From Sphingobium sp. (lineage in GTDB: Bacteria > Pseudomonadota > Alphaproteobacteria > Sphingomonadales > Sphingomonadaceae): a stretch of DNA of 64,000 bases. This document shows, one piece after another, positions 51,528 to 61,532 of the stretch; within the stretch, counting starts at the first letter, position 1; each line of letters begins with the position of its first letter. Under the pieces are notes generated by a model that worked only from the letters and a program-made list of their open reading frames with translations, did no database searches and was not told the DNA's origin. The translations under genes and the position numbers were made by a program. The DNA is taken from contig JAGRES010000025.1 of assembly GCA_020446425.1 (NCBI GenBank), positions 1-64,000 of the forward strand, in the 5' to 3' direction.

Positions 51528-52796
51528 TCATAACTGCGCTTTGTTTTCGCGTAACGCCGTCCGCCCAGGCCGCCGAAACAGCTTCCATCCCTCCGCCCAG
51601 AAAATGAGCAGCAACGAGATGGAGCCGAAAATCACAAACCCAAGAGCCAATGGCAAGGGCGTCCCATCAAAATAGGCACCCACCAACCCGCCGAGTACGG
51701 CGGACAGAGCAGTAGTCAGGAATGACTGGATTGATGAGGCCAGGCCCGCTCCAACGGAATAAGGCTCCAGAGAAATGGCGCTGAAATTCGCACCCGCGAA
51801 GGAAAAGCACAGGCTCGTGAACGTCTGGATAATGATGAACAGGATCATCGTCTCATGGCCCGAAACGATGATAAGAGAATGCGTGATCGCAATCAAAATG
51901 AGGCAGATAACCGCAGATTGGCTCATACGCCGCGCGCCAAAGCGTTCGACCAGCCTACTGTTGAGCAGACTGCCCAATGCCATCCCCCCAGCCATGATCG
52001 CGAAGCCGATGGGGAATATCGCTTCCGCATCGAAAACATCGAAAAATATCTGCTGTACCGAAGTGACAAAGCCGACAAGCCCGGCCAGCATAAAGCCGCT
52101 GGCCAGCATATGACCGATGGAGTTGCGGTTGGTCATAACCTTGACCGCCATGGCGCCTATGTCCCGCACGCGAATAGCCGTACGATTTTCTTTCTCCAGA
52201 GTTTCGGGCAGACGCAATGAAACCCAGGTCAGGATCGCGAATATCAGCGCCGACAATATCCAGAAAATGGTTCGCCACGGGCCAAACAGCAATATGAATG
52301 AACCAACCGAAGGCGCGAACATCGGCACGATGATGAACACCATCATGATGAGCGACATGATGCGCGCCATTGTGTCTCCACGAAAACAGTCGCGCACGAT
52401 AGATACGACCGTGACCCGGCACGCGGCCGCAAAGAAACCCGCCGCCATACGCGCGCCGAGCATCAGAGGAAAGCTGTCAGCCATTGCAGCAATGACCGTC
52501 ATCAAAAATGACAATGCCAGCGTCGAAACCATCACCGGGCGGCGTCCGAAATGGTCCGACAAAGGGCCGTAAAATAACGACCCGCCAGCCAACCCCAAGA
52601 AAAAGAAGACAATGATGGCCTGACGGTCATTCGCATATGCGACGTTCAGGTCCCCGCCGATATCCGGCAGCGCCGGCAGCATAAGGTCAATCGACATGGC
52701 CGGAATCGCAATCATCACCGCCATCAGGGCAACAAATTCGGACATCTTCATTCCGGACGGCAAATGCTGATGGGGGGAGGGCTCGGGACGGATCAT
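51528..52796 (-). CDS. MFS drug-efflux transporter (Bcr/CflA-like)
   Basis: A 422-residue major facilitator with 12 helices. After helix 1 comes SIDLMLPALPDIGGDL, which is the Bcr/CflA signature. The motif A loop YGPLSDHFGRRPVM follows helix 2, and LGARMAAGFFAAACRVTVVSIVRDCF spans helices 4-5. The start at 52796 is uncertain; ATGs at 52751 and 52745 would shorten it to about 407 residues, and no candidate has a strong ribosome binding site. It should pump a small organic compound out by proton antiport. Confidence 0.83.
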   Translation of the reverse strand: MIRPEPSPHQHLPSGMKMSEFVALMAVMIAIPAMSIDLMLPALPDIGGDLNVAYANDRQAIIVFFFLGLAGGSLFYGPLSDHFGRRPVMVSTLALSFLMTVIAAMADSFPLMLGARMAAGFFAAACRVTVVSIVRDCFRGDTMARIMSLIMMVFIIVPMFAPSVGSFILLFGPWRTIFWILSALIFAILTWVSLRLPETLEKENRTAIRVRDIGAMAVKVMTNRNSIGHMLASGFMLAGLVGFVTSVQQIFFDVFDAEAIFPIGFAIMAGGMALGSLLNSRLVERFGARRMSQSAVICLILIAITHSLIIVSGHETMILFIIIQTFTSLCFSFAGANFSAISLEPYSVGAGLASSIQSFLTTALSAVLGGLVGAYFDGTPLPLALGFVIFGSISLLLIFWAEGWKLFRRPGRTALRENKAQL

Positions 52797-52913
52797 GCAG
52801 GCGCTATGCAGGCAAACGGAATGCTAGGCCAGTGCAAAGACAGAATGTGTCTCAAATTCTCTCGCACAGGGTGACTCCCATTGGAAAAAAGACTGGAATG
52901 CGCCAGAGTATAT

Positions 52914-52928
52914 TGATAATGAATCTCA
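52914..52928. promoter_or_regulatory. Candidate Fur box upstream of feoAB
   Basis: The 15 bases TGATAATGAATCTCA match the 7-1-7 Fur inverted repeat at 12 of 14 informative positions. They lie 22 bases before the feoA start, where repression by iron-loaded Fur would be expected. Confidence 0.6.
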
Positions 52929-52949
52929 AAAATAGTGGAACCCTGACGC

Positions 52950-53225
52950 TTGCAATTAGACAATCTTCCTCTGGGCCGCCCTGCCTTCATTGATCGTATC
53001 CAATGGGACATCCTCTCTCCGGGAGAAGCCCAAAGGCTGCGTGAATTTGGTGTCGAAGAAGGCGCGAGCGTCGAGGCCCTGCATCGTGGCGGCCTGATGG
53101 GTGGCGGCGCGCTGGCGTGCCGAATAGGCCGGATGACCATTGCCATGCGCCGCAATCACGCACATGCCATCCATGTCCGCCTCGGTGCACAAGCTACGGA
53201 AATTCATGGAATAGCAGCGGAATGA
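52950..53225 (+). CDS. feoA: FeoA family ferrous iron transport protein
   Basis: A 91-residue SH3-like FeoA protein. Recognisable features are the LREFGVEEGASVEALHRGGLMGGGALACRIG segment (in parts) and IAMRRNHAHAIHVR strand. A TTG start at 52950 is used, with GTGGAA upstream. FeoA binds the cytoplasmic side of FeoB and supports Fe2+ uptake. Its stop overlaps the feoB start by four bases. Confidence 0.85.
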   Translation: MQLDNLPLGRPAFIDRIQWDILSPGEAQRLREFGVEEGASVEALHRGGLMGGGALACRIGRMTIAMRRNHAHAIHVRLGAQATEIHGIAAE

Positions 53226-55081
53226 CGGCGAACCCGTTGATCGCGCTTGTCGGCAATCCCAATGCCGGCAAAAGCGCTCTTTTCAATGCACTGACGGGTG
53301 CGCGTCAGAAGCTGGGCAACTATCCCGGCGTCACCGTCGAACGCAAATCCGGCAGGCTTGCCCTGGCCGACGGTCGCCCGGTCGAGCTGGTCGACCTGCC
53401 CGGCACATACAGCCTCACTCCCACAAGCCCAGATGAGCAGGTGACGCGCGACGTCATATTGGGAAAGCAGGCGGGCGAGCGGCTGCCCGATGCGCTGATC
53501 GTGGTCATGGATGCGTCGAACCTCGAGAACCATCTGCGCTTCGCGCTTGAAATACTGGACCTCGGGCTGCCAACGGTAATCGCGCTCAATATGGTCGATC
53601 TGGCCGTTCGCGACGGCCTGCAACTCGACCCCGATATTCTGACGGAACAGCTTGGAGTGCCTGTGATATCGACGGTGGCTGTGCGCAAGCGCGGACTGGA
53701 AGCGCTGCTCAATGCGCTAACGCCGCTGGTGGGCGCCGGTGCCATTGGCCTGCGATCACAAACGCCAGCCTTGAGCTTTGCCGAGCGGCAAGCGAAGGCG
53801 CGCGCAATCGCCCAGGCGGCCATTCTCTCCGAAACCGCGTCGCGTCGCCTGACCCATGCGGCGGACAAGGTAGCGCTGCACCCGGTCGGCGGGCCACTAG
53901 TCTTGCTCGCGCTGCTCTTCATGATGTTTCAGGGCGTCTATGCATGGTCGGAAGCGCCTATTGCGATGATCGAAGGCTGGGCCGAAGCGCTGGGCGATGC
54001 CGCGACAACGCTGACACAGCCCGGCTATTTCCGGTCTTTCCTCGTCGATGGCGTGATCAACGGTGTCGGGTCTGTCATCGTCTTCCTGCCGCAAATCCTG
54101 ATCCTGTTTTTCTTCATCCTGATGCTGGAGGCGACCGGTTATATGACCCGCGCCGCTTTCCTGATGGACGGCCTGATGGCCAAGGTCGGACTGTCGGGGC
54201 GCGCCTTCATCCCCCTTCTGTCCTCCTTCGCCTGCGCGGTGCCGGGCATCATGGCGACACGGTCGATCAGCGATCCCAAGGATAGGCTGACGACCATCCT
54301 GATCGCACCGCTGATGACCTGTTCGGCGCGGCTGCCGGTCTACGCCGTCATTATCGGCGCGTTCATCCCCGCACGCACCGTGGGCTGGGGCATCGGGCTG
54401 CAAGGGCTGGTGTTGTTCGGCCTTTATGTTGGCGGCATAATCGGGGCGATGATTGCCGCGCTGATCCTGCGGCGCACAGTCGTCAAAGGCAAATCAAGTG
54501 GTTTCCTGATGGAAATGCCCAAATATCAATGGCCGCGCTGGCAGGACATCGCACTTGGCCTGTGGCAGCGCGCCACCATTTTCCTGAAGCGTGCGGGCAC
54601 GATCATCTTCGCCTCGACGATCATCCTTTGGGCCCTGCTCAGCTTTCCCAAGCCGCCCGAAGGATCGAACGCATCGCCGGTCGAATATAGCATGGCGGGG
54701 CGCATCGCTGGCGGGCTCAACGTGATTATGGAGCCGGTCGGCTTCAACCGCGACATATCGCTAGCGCTCATCCCGGCAATGGCCGCGCGCGAAGTCGCTG
54801 TGTCGGCGCTGGCGACGACATACAGCATTGATGCAGGTGATGATGAGGAAGCGCTGGAGCAATCGCTCGGCGAGCGCCTGAAGGGCAACTGGTCGCTGGC
54901 GACCGCCCTCGCCTTCCTTGCCTGGTTCGTGTTCGCGCCACAATGCATATCGACCATTGCCGTCACCAAGCGGGAAACCAACGGCTGGAAATGGCCGCTG
55001 TTCATGACGGGCTATCTTTTTGCGCTTGCCTATGCTGCCGCGGGGGTAACGTACTGGACGGCGACCGCCTTCGGGTTATAA
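53222..55081 (+). CDS. feoB: Ferrous iron transporter FeoB
   Basis: A 619-residue protein. The N-terminal G domain has G1 GNPNAGKS (11-18), G3 DLPG (58-61) and G4 NMVD (123-126), followed by a helical switch region. The membrane part carries the two Gate motifs (around [16 protein letters not shown] and [11 protein letters not shown]), each with a conserved cysteine. It is shorter than the 773-residue E. coli protein, as in many alphaproteobacteria. The start at 53222 is coupled to feoA (ATGA). Confidence 0.95.
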   Translation: MTANPLIALVGNPNAGKSALFNALTGARQKLGNYPGVTVERKSGRLALADGRPVELVDLPGTYSLTPTSPDEQVTRDVILGKQAGERLPDALIVVMDASNLENHLRFALEILDLGLPTVIALNMVDLAVRDGLQLDPDILTEQLGVPVISTVAVRKRGLEALLNALTPLVGAGAIGLRSQTPALSFAERQAKARAIAQAAILSETASRRLTHAADKVALHPVGGPLVLLALLFMMFQGVYAWSEAPIAMIEGWAEALGDAATTLTQPGYFRSFLVDGVINGVGSVIVFLPQILILFFFILMLEATGYMTRAAFLMDGLMAKVGLSGRAFIPLLSSFACAVPGIMATRSISDPKDRLTTILIAPLMTCSARLPVYAVIIGAFIPARTVGWGIGLQGLVLFGLYVGGIIGAMIAALILRRTVVKGKSSGFLMEMPKYQWPRWQDIALGLWQRATIFLKRAGTIIFASTIILWALLSFPKPPEGSNASPVEYSMAGRIAGGLNVIMEPVGFNRDISLALIPAMAAREVAVSALATTYSIDAGDDEEALEQSLGERLKGNWSLATALAFLAWFVFAPQCISTIAVTKRETNGWKWPLFMTGYLFALAYAAAGVTYWTATAFGL

Positions 55082-55122
55082 GAGCCTCTTCAAATTCCAA
55101 TTCGGTTTCGGAGAGTCTTTTC

Positions 55123-55659
55123 ATGGCAGGCAGCGTTAACAAGGTCATTCTGGTCGGCAATCTGGGCGCGGACCCGGAAGTCCGCAACTTTCAGAATGGC
55201 GGCAAGGTCTGCAACCTGCGCATCGCGACCTCGGAAAGCTGGAAAGACCGCATGTCCGGCGAGCGCAAGGAGCGTACCGAGTGGCACAGCGTCGCCATCT
55301 TCTCAGAAGGTCTGGCGGGCGTCGCCGAGCGCTATCTGCGCAAGGGCAGCAAGGTCTATCTCGAAGGGCAGCTTCGCACCCGTAAATGGCAGGACCAGAA
55401 CGGCAATGACCGCTACACGACCGAGGTCGTGCTGCAGGGGCCGGGCGCGGTCATGACTATGCTCGATGGCGCATCGGGTGGCGGTGGCGGCGGTCGTTCA
55501 GGCGGTGACTGGTCCGGCGGCAGCAGCGGTTATGGCGGCGGCGATTATAACGATGGCGGCTTCGGCGGCGGGTCGAGCGGTGGTCGCTCGGGCGGAGTAC
55601 GGGATAATGCGCCGCAGCCCAATTTCGACAATGATCTCGACGACGAAGTGCCGTTCTGA
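55123..55659 (+). CDS. ssb: Single-stranded DNA-binding protein
   Basis: A 178-residue SSB. Residues 1-112 form the OB fold ([40 protein letters not shown]). A glycine-serine linker follows, and the acidic tip NDLDDEVPF binds partner proteins. GGAGAG precedes the ATG at 55123. It coats single-stranded DNA in replication and repair. It follows feoB by 41 bases but probably has its own promoter. Confidence 0.96.
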   Translation: MAGSVNKVILVGNLGADPEVRNFQNGGKVCNLRIATSESWKDRMSGERKERTEWHSVAIFSEGLAGVAERYLRKGSKVYLEGQLRTRKWQDQNGNDRYTTEVVLQGPGAVMTMLDGASGGGGGGRSGGDWSGGSSGYGGGDYNDGGFGGGSSGGRSGGVRDNAPQPNFDNDLDDEVPF

Positions 55660-55723
55660 TCTGAACAAAAAGGCGGTGGAGATGTTGATAGACGGATGAC
55701 TATCCTGCCTATACAGAACGCCC

Positions 55724-57271
55724 ATGCCTAACACCCAAGCCAAACTCATCATCCGTGAGGCGAAAACTGCGGATGCCCGTGCTATCGCGGCGCTCTCCCG
55801 TAAGGTCTATGGCAAGACCGAAGGTTTCTCGAGCGCGCAGATACGCGGCCAGATCAACAACTTCCCCGAGGGCCAGTTCGTCGCCGAATATGAAGGCGAA
55901 ATCGTAGGTCATTGCGCCACGCTGATCGTGGCAGAGGACCTCGCCTTCGCGCAGCATAGCTGGGACGAGATCACAGGCGGCGGCTTCGCCACCCGGCACG
56001 ACGAGGACGGCGACATCCTCTACGGCATGGAAGTATGCGTCGATCCCGATTATCGCCGCCTGCGCATCGGCCAGCGTTTCTATCGCCGCCGTCAGGAGCT
56101 GTGCCAGTATTTTGAGCTGAAGGGCATCGTCTTCGGTGGGCGTATGCCAGGCTACAAGCGCCGCCGGAAGCAATATCCCAATCCGCAGGAGTATCTCGAC
56201 GCTGTCGTCGACAAGCAACTGCGCGATCCCGTCATCCAGTTCCAGATGACGCAGGGCTTCGAGCCGCGCGGCATATTGAAGCGGTACGACAATACCGACC
56301 TGGACAGCGGCGGCATGGCGGTGCTGATGTTCTGGCCCAACCCGCTGGCGCCGGAAAAGGCCCGCGCCCGCAAGGCGCGCGACGCCAAGCGCCTGCCTTC
56401 TCAGGTACGCGTAGCGACGGTGCAGTGGCAGATGCGCGGCATATCGAAGATCGACGAGTTCGAGCAACAGGTCGAATATTGGGTCGATGTCGCCGCCGAT
56501 TACCGCAGCGATTTCGTCGTTTTCCCGGAACTGTTCACGCTGGAGCTGCTGTCCATTGAGAGCAAGAAGCTGGGCCCGACCGAAGCCATCGACAAGATTG
56601 CGGGATATACCGAGCGTTTCTGCAAGTTCATGGAACGCATGGCGGTCAGCTATAATATCAACATCATCGGCGGATCACACCCGACCCGGCAAGAGAATGG
56701 CGACATCCGCAACATCAGCTATGTGTTCCTGCGCGATGGCGGGGTCTATACGCAGGAAAAGCTGCACCCCACCCCATCGGAACGCGAATGGTGGAATATC
56801 AAGGGCGGCTATGGCGCAAATGTGATCCCCACCGATTGCGGGCCGATCGGCGTGATGATCTGCTATGATAGCGAGTTCCCGGAACTGGCGCGGCACCTGA
56901 CCAACCAGGGCGCGCTGATGCTGTTCGTGCCCTTCTGCACCGACGAGCGGCGCGGATATCTGCGTGTACGCTATTGCTGTCAGGCGCGCGCAGTCGAGAA
57001 CCAGTGCTATGTCGTGACATCAGGCGTGGTCGGCAACCTGCCCAATGTCGAGAATATGGACGTGCACTATGCGGAAAGCGCGATCCTGACGCCCAGTGAT
57101 TTCCCGTTCGCCCGCGATGGCGTCGCGGCGGACACCGCGCCCAATACCGAGACCATCGCGATTGCTGATCTGTCCATCGACGACCTGCTCACCAGCCGCC
57201 AGCACGGCGCGGTGCAGAACCTGAAAGACCGCCGCTTCGACCTTTACCGGGTGATGTGGAAGAAAGGGTGA
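55724..57271 (+). CDS. GNAT acetyltransferase-carbon-nitrogen hydrolase fusion
   Basis: A 515-residue two-domain protein. Residues 5-205 are a GNAT-type N-acyltransferase with the acetyl-CoA loop VDPDYRRLRIGQRFYRRR. Residues 225-500 are a nitrilase/CN-hydrolase with the triad E269 (VFPELF), K346 (EKLHPTPSE) and C380 (MICYDSEFPE). This fused architecture is known in databases but no reaction is settled; acylating an amine and hydrolysing an amide on the same pathway is one option. No operon partner is obvious. Confidence 0.9.
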   Translation: MPNTQAKLIIREAKTADARAIAALSRKVYGKTEGFSSAQIRGQINNFPEGQFVAEYEGEIVGHCATLIVAEDLAFAQHSWDEITGGGFATRHDEDGDILYGMEVCVDPDYRRLRIGQRFYRRRQELCQYFELKGIVFGGRMPGYKRRRKQYPNPQEYLDAVVDKQLRDPVIQFQMTQGFEPRGILKRYDNTDLDSGGMAVLMFWPNPLAPEKARARKARDAKRLPSQVRVATVQWQMRGISKIDEFEQQVEYWVDVAADYRSDFVVFPELFTLELLSIESKKLGPTEAIDKIAGYTERFCKFMERMAVSYNINIIGGSHPTRQENGDIRNISYVFLRDGGVYTQEKLHPTPSEREWWNIKGGYGANVIPTDCGPIGVMICYDSEFPELARHLTNQGALMLFVPFCTDERRGYLRVRYCCQARAVENQCYVVTSGVVGNLPNVENMDVHYAESAILTPSDFPFARDGVAADTAPNTETIAIADLSIDDLLTSRQHGAVQNLKDRRFDLYRVMWKKG

Positions 57272-57284
57272 CGGGACGGCGAGA

Positions 57285-57355
57285 TTAAGAACCAATCGGG
57301 AGAGTATTGCTCTCGATTGATGCAGATCAATGCGTCCAATCTCCCGTCTCTTAGT
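57285..57355. other. Structured intergenic element with nested hairpins
   Basis: CGGGAGA (57297-57303) and TCTCCCG (57340-57346) form an outer stem, partly extended by ATTAAGA/TCTTAGT. Inside are GAGAG-TATTG-CTCTC (57300-57314, competing with the outer stem) and ATTGAT-GCAG-ATCAAT (57316-57331). It may terminate the fusion gene or be part of a leader for the next gene. Confidence 0.45.
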
Positions 57356-57406
57356 CTTCGCAAAGATCGTGGGGATTTTTTTGTCAGGCACGTTTTAGCC
57401 AGGCGC

Positions 57407-57437
57407 GAGGGCGCTGATATTCCGAAATCACGCCCTC
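57407..57437 (+). other. Leader hairpin before the oxidoreductase gene
   Basis: GAGGGCG (57407-57413) pairs perfectly with CGCCCTC (57431-57437) around a 17-base loop, 22 bases before the ATG. It could influence translation or be part of a terminator-like fold; no T tract follows. Confidence 0.4.
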
Positions 57438-57459
57438 GGCTTCGCGTGGAGAGGCGCAT

Positions 57460-59013
57460 ATGACCGACACGCAGCACGATAATTGGGACGCCATTGTTAT
57501 CGGCTCTGGCATCGGAGGCATGGCTGCCGCTGCTGCCTTGAGCCGCGTTGGGCACAAGGTCCTGCTGCTTGAGCAGCATTGGACACTGGGCGGGTTGACA
57601 CACAGCTTCTCACGCAATGGTTTTACCTGGGATGTCGGCATTCATTACCTCAGCTATATGGCGCCGGAGGAACGTGAACGCAGGTTGCTTGACTGGCTAT
57701 GCGATACGCCAATCGAACTCGTGTCATTGGGAACGATCTATGACGTCCTGCATATTGGGTCTGCCGAGCCCTTATCGCTCTCCCGTCCCTACGAGGCGCA
57801 GGAAAGGGACCTGAAGGACCGGTTCCCCAAACAGGCCGAAGCGATCGAGGCGTGGACTCAGGCTCTGAGAGAAGGCCGTGAAGCCTTGCTGAAGATATTC
57901 CCGACCCGCGCAATGCCAGAAATCGCAGGCGATATACTCGACTGGTGGAACCGTCACGAGATCGAGAAATGGTGCGCCCGCACAACCAAAGAAGTCATTG
58001 ATGACCTTACTGATGACCCGGAACTTGCCGCGGTCATGGCCGCGCAATGGGGCGATCATGGGGGACGACCGAGCAAGGCGAGTTTCGCGATGCACGCGAT
58101 GATCTCCGCGTCATACTTAAAGGCGGGTTCCTGGTACCCGATCGGAGGTGCAGCCGCGTTTGCCGAACATATCATCCCCACCGTCACCAAAGCAGGCGGT
58201 GAAGCCCGAGCGGGCGTGCGCGTTGAAGGACTGGTTTTCGATGGCGATACCGTTGCCGGTGTACGGACCGGCGACGGTAGAGAGATCAGGGCGAAAGTTG
58301 TTATCTCGGATATCGGTGCACGCGAGACTATCGACACTTTGCTTCCCGAGAAGGAAGAGTATCGGAATTGGATCGAGGAAATCCGGGCACTACCGTCCAG
58401 CATCGCGCACTATACGCTCTTTCTGGGTTTTGAGGGAGATATCGAAGCCGCTGGCGCCGCCAAGACCAACCATTGGATTTATCCCACCGGCGAAACCGAT
58501 ATACTCTGGACATCCGCGCCGGACAGCGATCCACCCTTTGTGGCGGTAGCTTTTGGTTCACTCAAGGACCCGGCACATGATCCGGGGCCGCTTCAGAAGC
58601 ACACGGGGCAAATTCTGACCTGGGCAGACTGGACGCCCGTTGCACAGTGGGCCGGCAAGCCCCCGGGAGAGCGGGGCGAAGACTATGACGACTTTAAGCG
58701 CAAGGTCGAAGACACGCTGATGAGGCAATTTGAGCGCTACTTTCCTGAACTCGCCAAGATGGTTGTCTATCGCGAACTGGCCACACCTCTTTCCACTGTA
58801 ACCTTCACCGGGCATCGAGAGGGCGCATTCTATGGTCTGGACGTAACCCCGCAGCGCGTTATGTGCGACGCGCTGCGGGCAAAGACCCCGATTCCCGGCC
58901 TCTATCTGGCGGGCCAGGACGTGGCGAGCCCCGGCATTCCCGGTGCGCTCTGGGGCGGAGTTCTTGCAGCGGCAAGCGTCGACCCGAGAGTATTCAAGCA
59001 ATTCCGGAAGTAA
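57460..59013 (+). CDS. FAD-dependent phytoene desaturase/retinol saturase-like oxidoreductase
   Basis: A 517-residue flavoprotein. The N-terminal dinucleotide motif DAIVIGSGIGGMAAAAALSR is followed by the LLEQHWTLGGLTHSF block, and the C-terminal GLYLAGQDVASPGIPGALWGGVLAA completes the FAD site. The family includes carotenoid desaturases/isomerases and all-trans-retinol 13,14-reductases. GGAGAGG five bases upstream fixes the start. No carotenoid genes are nearby, so the substrate cannot be named. Confidence 0.85.
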   Translation: MTDTQHDNWDAIVIGSGIGGMAAAAALSRVGHKVLLLEQHWTLGGLTHSFSRNGFTWDVGIHYLSYMAPEERERRLLDWLCDTPIELVSLGTIYDVLHIGSAEPLSLSRPYEAQERDLKDRFPKQAEAIEAWTQALREGREALLKIFPTRAMPEIAGDILDWWNRHEIEKWCARTTKEVIDDLTDDPELAAVMAAQWGDHGGRPSKASFAMHAMISASYLKAGSWYPIGGAAAFAEHIIPTVTKAGGEARAGVRVEGLVFDGDTVAGVRTGDGREIRAKVVISDIGARETIDTLLPEKEEYRNWIEEIRALPSSIAHYTLFLGFEGDIEAAGAAKTNHWIYPTGETDILWTSAPDSDPPFVAVAFGSLKDPAHDPGPLQKHTGQILTWADWTPVAQWAGKPPGERGEDYDDFKRKVEDTLMRQFERYFPELAKMVVYRELATPLSTVTFTGHREGAFYGLDVTPQRVMCDALRAKTPIPGLYLAGQDVASPGIPGALWGGVLAAASVDPRVFKQFRK

Positions 59014-59105
59014 AGTCCGCTTTCAGCAACCAAGAGTTTGGGCCTTGCGTATCGGCAAAGGCACGAATCACTCGCTCCCGCCAACTCAGCTGTTCACACG
59101 AAAAT

Positions 59106-60416
59106 TCATGCCGCCATGGCAGTGAGTGAAGGCTGGCTTCGGTTGGCATCCCGCGAAATGCGGAAACCGCGTACCTGCTCAGCCAGTTGCTCGATCTGAT
59201 GCGCCATCGCACGCGTAGCGGCGGTGCTTTCCTCGACCATCGCGGCATTTTGCTGCGTCGCGCCTTCCATACCCGACACCGCCTCGTTGATCTCCTGCAG
59301 GCGCGTCGCCTGACGCACGGTGGCGTCGGAAATCCCCTCGACGAGCGCAGTGACTTCGCCGACCCGGTCAACGATTACGGTCAGCATTTCGCCGGTTTCC
59401 TCGACCAATGTCACACCAGACACCACCTGGTCGGAGCTTTTGACGATCAGGTCCTTGATGTCCTTGGCCGCATCGGCGCTGCGCTGCGCCAAGGCGCGCA
59501 CTTCGTTGGCGACCACGGCAAAGCCCTTGCCCGCGTCACCCGCACGGGCAGCTTCGACGCCTGCGTTCAACGCCAGCAGGTTGGTCTGGAAAGCGATGCC
59601 ATCCATCAGGGTAATGATCTGCGCGATCTCGCCGGACGATGTCTTGATATCGCCCATCGCATCAATCGCGCGGCGCACGACCTCGCCGCCATTCACCGCT
59701 TCTTTATAAGCCTCGGAAATGGAGCTGTTGACCTGGTCGGCATTGTCCGCGGTCTCCCGCACCAATGTCGTCACCTGGGCCATGCTGTTGGACGTTTCGA
59801 CCAGCGAATTCGCCTGCTGCTCGGTACGGTGCGACAGATCCGTCGATGCAGTGCGTATCTCGCTGGATGCGCTCAGCACGCTCTGGGTCGAGAGATTGAC
59901 CGCCGAAATCAGCTCTTCAAGGCGATTCACCGTCGCGTTGAAGCTGACGCGCAGCCCCTCATATTTTTCCGGGAACTGGGTGTCGAGCCGTTTGGTCAGG
60001 TCACCATTGGCAACCATCGTAAGCGCCGAGTCGAGCGCATTGACCGTCGCTTCGACCTCTTCCGCAGAGCTGGCCCGCAAAGCATTGGCCTTGAACACCG
60101 ACATGGCGCGGGTCATGCGTCCCACGCAATCCTCATGATCGGTATAATGCACCGGAGCTTCCAGATCACCGTCCGCCAGCGCCTCCATGCGCACGACCGT
60201 TTCGACATAGGGCGTGGTGATCAGCTTGCCGCTAGCGATGACGGTTATGACATGGCCGACCAGCGCGATGGCGCCGATGATCAGTCCCACTGTCACATTA
60301 CTCAGCCCGGCAATCGCCGTGCCCGTTAATGCAATGGCGCCCCAAACAGCGTGAACGAAGAGCATTGCCTGAAACTTGACGCAGATGGGCGCCCGTTTTT
60401 TAAACCAGTCCAACAT
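59106..60416 (-). CDS. Methyl-accepting chemotaxis protein
   Basis: A 436-residue chemoreceptor. Two close transmembrane helices (about 17-60) leave almost no periplasmic sensor. HAMP-like segments follow ([15 protein letters not shown] and [13 protein letters not shown] regions). The signalling domain with the conserved tip [42 protein letters not shown] (in parts) spans about 190-410. GGGGAGA seven bases upstream fixes the start at 60416 rather than an in-frame start at 60455. Without a periplasmic domain it may sense membrane or internal signals. No che genes are in the window. Confidence 0.92.
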   Translation of the reverse strand: MLDWFKKRAPICVKFQAMLFVHAVWGAIALTGTAIAGLSNVTVGLIIGAIALVGHVITVIASGKLITTPYVETVVRMEALADGDLEAPVHYTDHEDCVGRMTRAMSVFKANALRASSAEEVEATVNALDSALTMVANGDLTKRLDTQFPEKYEGLRVSFNATVNRLEELISAVNLSTQSVLSASSEIRTASTDLSHRTEQQANSLVETSNSMAQVTTLVRETADNADQVNSSISEAYKEAVNGGEVVRRAIDAMGDIKTSSGEIAQIITLMDGIAFQTNLLALNAGVEAARAGDAGKGFAVVANEVRALAQRSADAAKDIKDLIVKSSDQVVSGVTLVEETGEMLTVIVDRVGEVTALVEGISDATVRQATRLQEINEAVSGMEGATQQNAAMVEESTAATRAMAHQIEQLAEQVRGFRISRDANRSQPSLTAMAA

Positions 60417-60512
60417 TACTTTGTCTCCCCCGCTATCGCGCGGGTAATCGCCCACAGTGCTGCAATTTTTGGAGACATTGTGCTGTAATGATTAAAAAGC
60501 CGGTAATTTCAG

Positions 60513-60550
60513 CAACTAAAAGGCATCCATTTTGGATGTATTTTTAGTTG
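60513..60550. terminator. Long AT-rich hairpin downstream of galU
   Basis: CAACTAAAA...TTTTAGTTG (60513-60521, 60542-60550) and CATCCA-TTT-TGGATG (60524-60538) stack into a 38-base near-perfect hairpin, directly after galU and before the chemoreceptor on the same strand. A terminator or processing role is likely, though the minus-strand side lacks a long T run. Confidence 0.6.
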
Positions 60551-60556
60551 GTTAGC

Positions 60557-61432
60557 TCAACCCACCAGCTTTTTCGCGAATTCCCGGATGTGCGCGCCGA
60601 TATCTTCGCGCTCCAGCGCCAGTGCGAGGTTCGCCTCGATATAGCCTGCCTTCGACCCGCAGTCGAAGCGCTGGCCGTCAAAGGTGACGCCATGGAACGG
60701 CTGATCACCGATCATGGACGCCATGGCGTCGGTAAGCTGAATCTCGCCGCCCGCGCCTGCTTCCTGCGTCTCGAGAATTTTCATGACCTCAGGCTGCAAC
60801 ACATAGCGCCCGGCGATGATAAGATTTGACGGTGCGGTGCCCGCTGCGGGCTTTTCGACCAGCCCCTTCACTTCGGTCAAAGCGCCGGACTGCGCTCCCG
60901 GGTCGAGCACGCCATAGCTCGGCGTCTGCTCCATCGGCACTTCCAGTGCGCAGATGAGGTTACCGCCGGTCTGCTCATAGGCATCGACCATCTGCTTCAT
61001 ACAGCCCTTACCCGGCGCGCCATGCATGAATTCGTCGGGCAGGATGATAGCAAACGGCTCATCGCCGACAATATCGCGTGCGCACCAGATGGCATGACCG
61101 AGACCGAGCGGCTCCTGCTGACGCACGAATACCGCGTTGCCGGGCTTCAGGCGCGTGCCCTCCAGCGCAGCGACGCTTTTGCCACGTGCGGCCTGCGTCG
61201 CTTCCAGCTCGAACGCCATATCGAAATGATCCTCGATCGCGCCCTTGCCGCGGCCATTGACGAAGATCATCGTCTCAATGCCCGCCTCCAGCGCTTCGTC
61301 CACCGCATATTGGATCAGCGGGCGGTCCACGACAGGCAGCAGTTCCTTGGGCACCGCCTTGGTGGCGGGCAGGAAACGTGTGCCCATTCCGGCAACAGGG
61401 AAAACAGCTTTACGGATCTTCTTGGTGGCCAT
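60557..61432 (-). CDS. galU: UTP-glucose-1-phosphate uridylyltransferase
   Basis: A 291-residue nucleotidyltransferase that makes UDP-glucose. FPVAGMGTRFLPATKAVPKE is the nucleotide-binding motif, DRPLIQYAVDEALEAG follows, and LPDEFMHG and EKPAAGTAPSN hold metal and sugar-phosphate contacts. Length is standard for bacterial GalU. UDP-glucose feeds the cell's glycosyltransferases, possibly including those at 9.5-15.6 kb. Confidence 0.95.
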   Translation of the reverse strand: MATKKIRKAVFPVAGMGTRFLPATKAVPKELLPVVDRPLIQYAVDEALEAGIETMIFVNGRGKGAIEDHFDMAFELEATQAARGKSVAALEGTRLKPGNAVFVRQQEPLGLGHAIWCARDIVGDEPFAIILPDEFMHGAPGKGCMKQMVDAYEQTGGNLICALEVPMEQTPSYGVLDPGAQSGALTEVKGLVEKPAAGTAPSNLIIAGRYVLQPEVMKILETQEAGAGGEIQLTDAMASMIGDQPFHGVTFDGQRFDCGSKAGYIEANLALALEREDIGAHIREFAKKLVG

Positions 61433-61532
61433 GGAGTCTCTCTTGTCAGGCTGGTTCAGGTCGCATGCGGGCGCGGTACTGCAAAATTATGAATATTGTT
61501 CAAAATCGTCACAGTATTGGCACGCATGAGCA

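Noticed and set aside
59187-60329. 380-codon plus-strand frame opposite the chemoreceptor
   Set aside because: Histidine/arginine-rich shadow of a well-supported gene.
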